Assembly: GCF_001742305.1 (NCBI RefSeq) | Contig: NZ_MJAT01000003.1 | Location: 41,999 to 105,998, forward strand | Direction of reading: 5' to 3' | DNA length: 64,000 nucleotides | Source: Desulfuribacillus stibiiarsenatis | Lineage (GTDB): Bacteria; Bacillota; Bacilli; Desulfuribacillales; Desulfuribacillaceae | Shown: one piece after another, positions 63,726 to 64,000 of the stretch | How positions within the stretch are numbered: the stretch's first letter is position 1 | Layout of the letters: every line of letters starts with the position of its first letter | Program-made: the position numbers and the translations under genes | Notes under the pieces: model-generated | The model's database searches: none | What the model was told of the DNA's origin: nothing | The model's input: the letters and a program-made list of their open reading frames with translations, nothing else

Positions 63726-64000
63726 GCGACATCACAGTAGCAAAAGAAATTTACATTGCCTGTGGCTATACAGATATGCGCAAATCGATAGACGGTCTTG
63801 CTGCCCTTGTTCAAGAAACCTTCGGAATGGACCCTTTTACCCCTAGACTCTATCTGTTCTGTGGCAGAAGACGTGATCGCCTCAAAGCACTGCTTTGGGA
63901 AGGCGATGGATTCATCCTCTTGTATAAACGTCTTGAAAACGGAAGCTTCCAATGGCCCCGATCGACAGAGCAAATCAAATCTCTTACCTGGCAGGAATTG
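63719..64000 (+). CDS. tnpB: IS66 accessory protein TnpB, 5' part
   Basis: Begins MLGDITVAKEIYIACGYTDMRKSIDGLAALV, the IS66 Orf2 signature, and continues RLYLFCGRRRDRLKALLWEGDGF, open to the window's last base (94 codons). Normal length is about 115-120 residues, so only the tail is missing. The start overlaps the tnpA stop. Confidence 0.93.
   Translation, partial: MLGDITVAKEIYIACGYTDMRKSIDGLAALVQETFGMDPFTPRLYLFCGRRRDRLKALLWEGDGFILLYKRLENGSFQWPRSTEQIKSLTWQEL

Larger units (their letters stand above)
63229..64000 (+). mobile_element. IS66-family insertion sequence, left part (continues beyond the window)
   Basis: GTAAGCGCTTAATAACATGG at 63229 matches the GTAAGCG start of IS66-family inverted repeats and cuts the IS3 orfA. 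It is followed by a leader, a damaged tnpA and the first 94 codons of tnpB. The right end and any tnpC transposase are outside the window. Confidence 0.85.

Noticed and set aside
63722..63973. Minus-strand frame at the window end
   Set aside because: The plus strand encodes an unmistakable IS66 TnpB; the minus frame is its shadow.

Overview
The window looks like the chromosome of a low-GC, endospore-forming Firmicute close to the Bacillales. The order rplI - dnaB - purA - tRNAs - walR-walK-yycH-yycI - yycJ - htrA - rlmH is the conserved walRK neighbourhood of Bacilli. Spore-surface families (two YheC/YheD-type ATP-grasp loci, a CgeB-type glycosyltransferase, a LysM coat-type protein, a collagen-like/beta-helix protein) point to a spore former. 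The genus cannot be fixed from the sequence alone.

Layout. 1-3.7 kb: L9, replicative helicase, purA behind a paired PurR box, and tRNA-Lys/tRNA-Asp. 4-15.2 kb: an S-layer-anchored subtilisin, a membrane metallopeptidase, the WalRK cell-wall regulon head with YycH/YycI, a phosphatase, YycJ and HtrA. 15.5-22 kb: a MurF-like ligase, a YitT membrane protein, an Lrp regulator, a CxxC protein and a second two-component system. 22.3-36.1 kb: a surface-glycan and spore-coat cluster. It holds glycosyltransferases, an NTTRR-F1/collagen/beta-helix protein with a truncated duplicate, three genes that together would make UDP-2,3-diacetamido-2,3-dideoxy-glucuronic acid, a double YheC/D protein, an epimerase and CgeB. 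36.4-49.5 kb: signalling and stress genes (PAS kinase, DUF421, SpoIIE-type phosphatase, solute-binding lipoprotein plus diguanylate cyclase, ATP-grasp, HipA-like kinase, L25/Ctc) and then rlmH.

50-64 kb is an accessory region that starts exactly at the 3' end of rlmH, the classical SCC insertion site. A decayed second copy of the rlmH 3' end lies 4.7 kb downstream, and several small regulator operons (RibD-like reductase, TetR, MerR) plus a wrecked Fic gene lie between the two copies. Beyond it comes a defence island. First is a restriction-modification locus with a controller (C) protein and C-boxes, a protein with two degenerate LAGLIDADG-like motifs, a PD-(D/E)XK nuclease apparently started from AUU, and an m5C methyltransferase. 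Then come a protein with two HEPN-type Rx4H motifs and a translationally coupled pair: a DGQHR/DUF262-like protein and a protein with a C-terminal HEPN-type motif. The window ends inside an IS66-family element inserted in an IS3-family remnant.

The most novel candidates are the composition of the restriction locus (catalytically degenerate LAGLIDADG-like subunit plus separate nuclease) and the DGQHR-like/HEPN gene pair with its HEPN neighbour.
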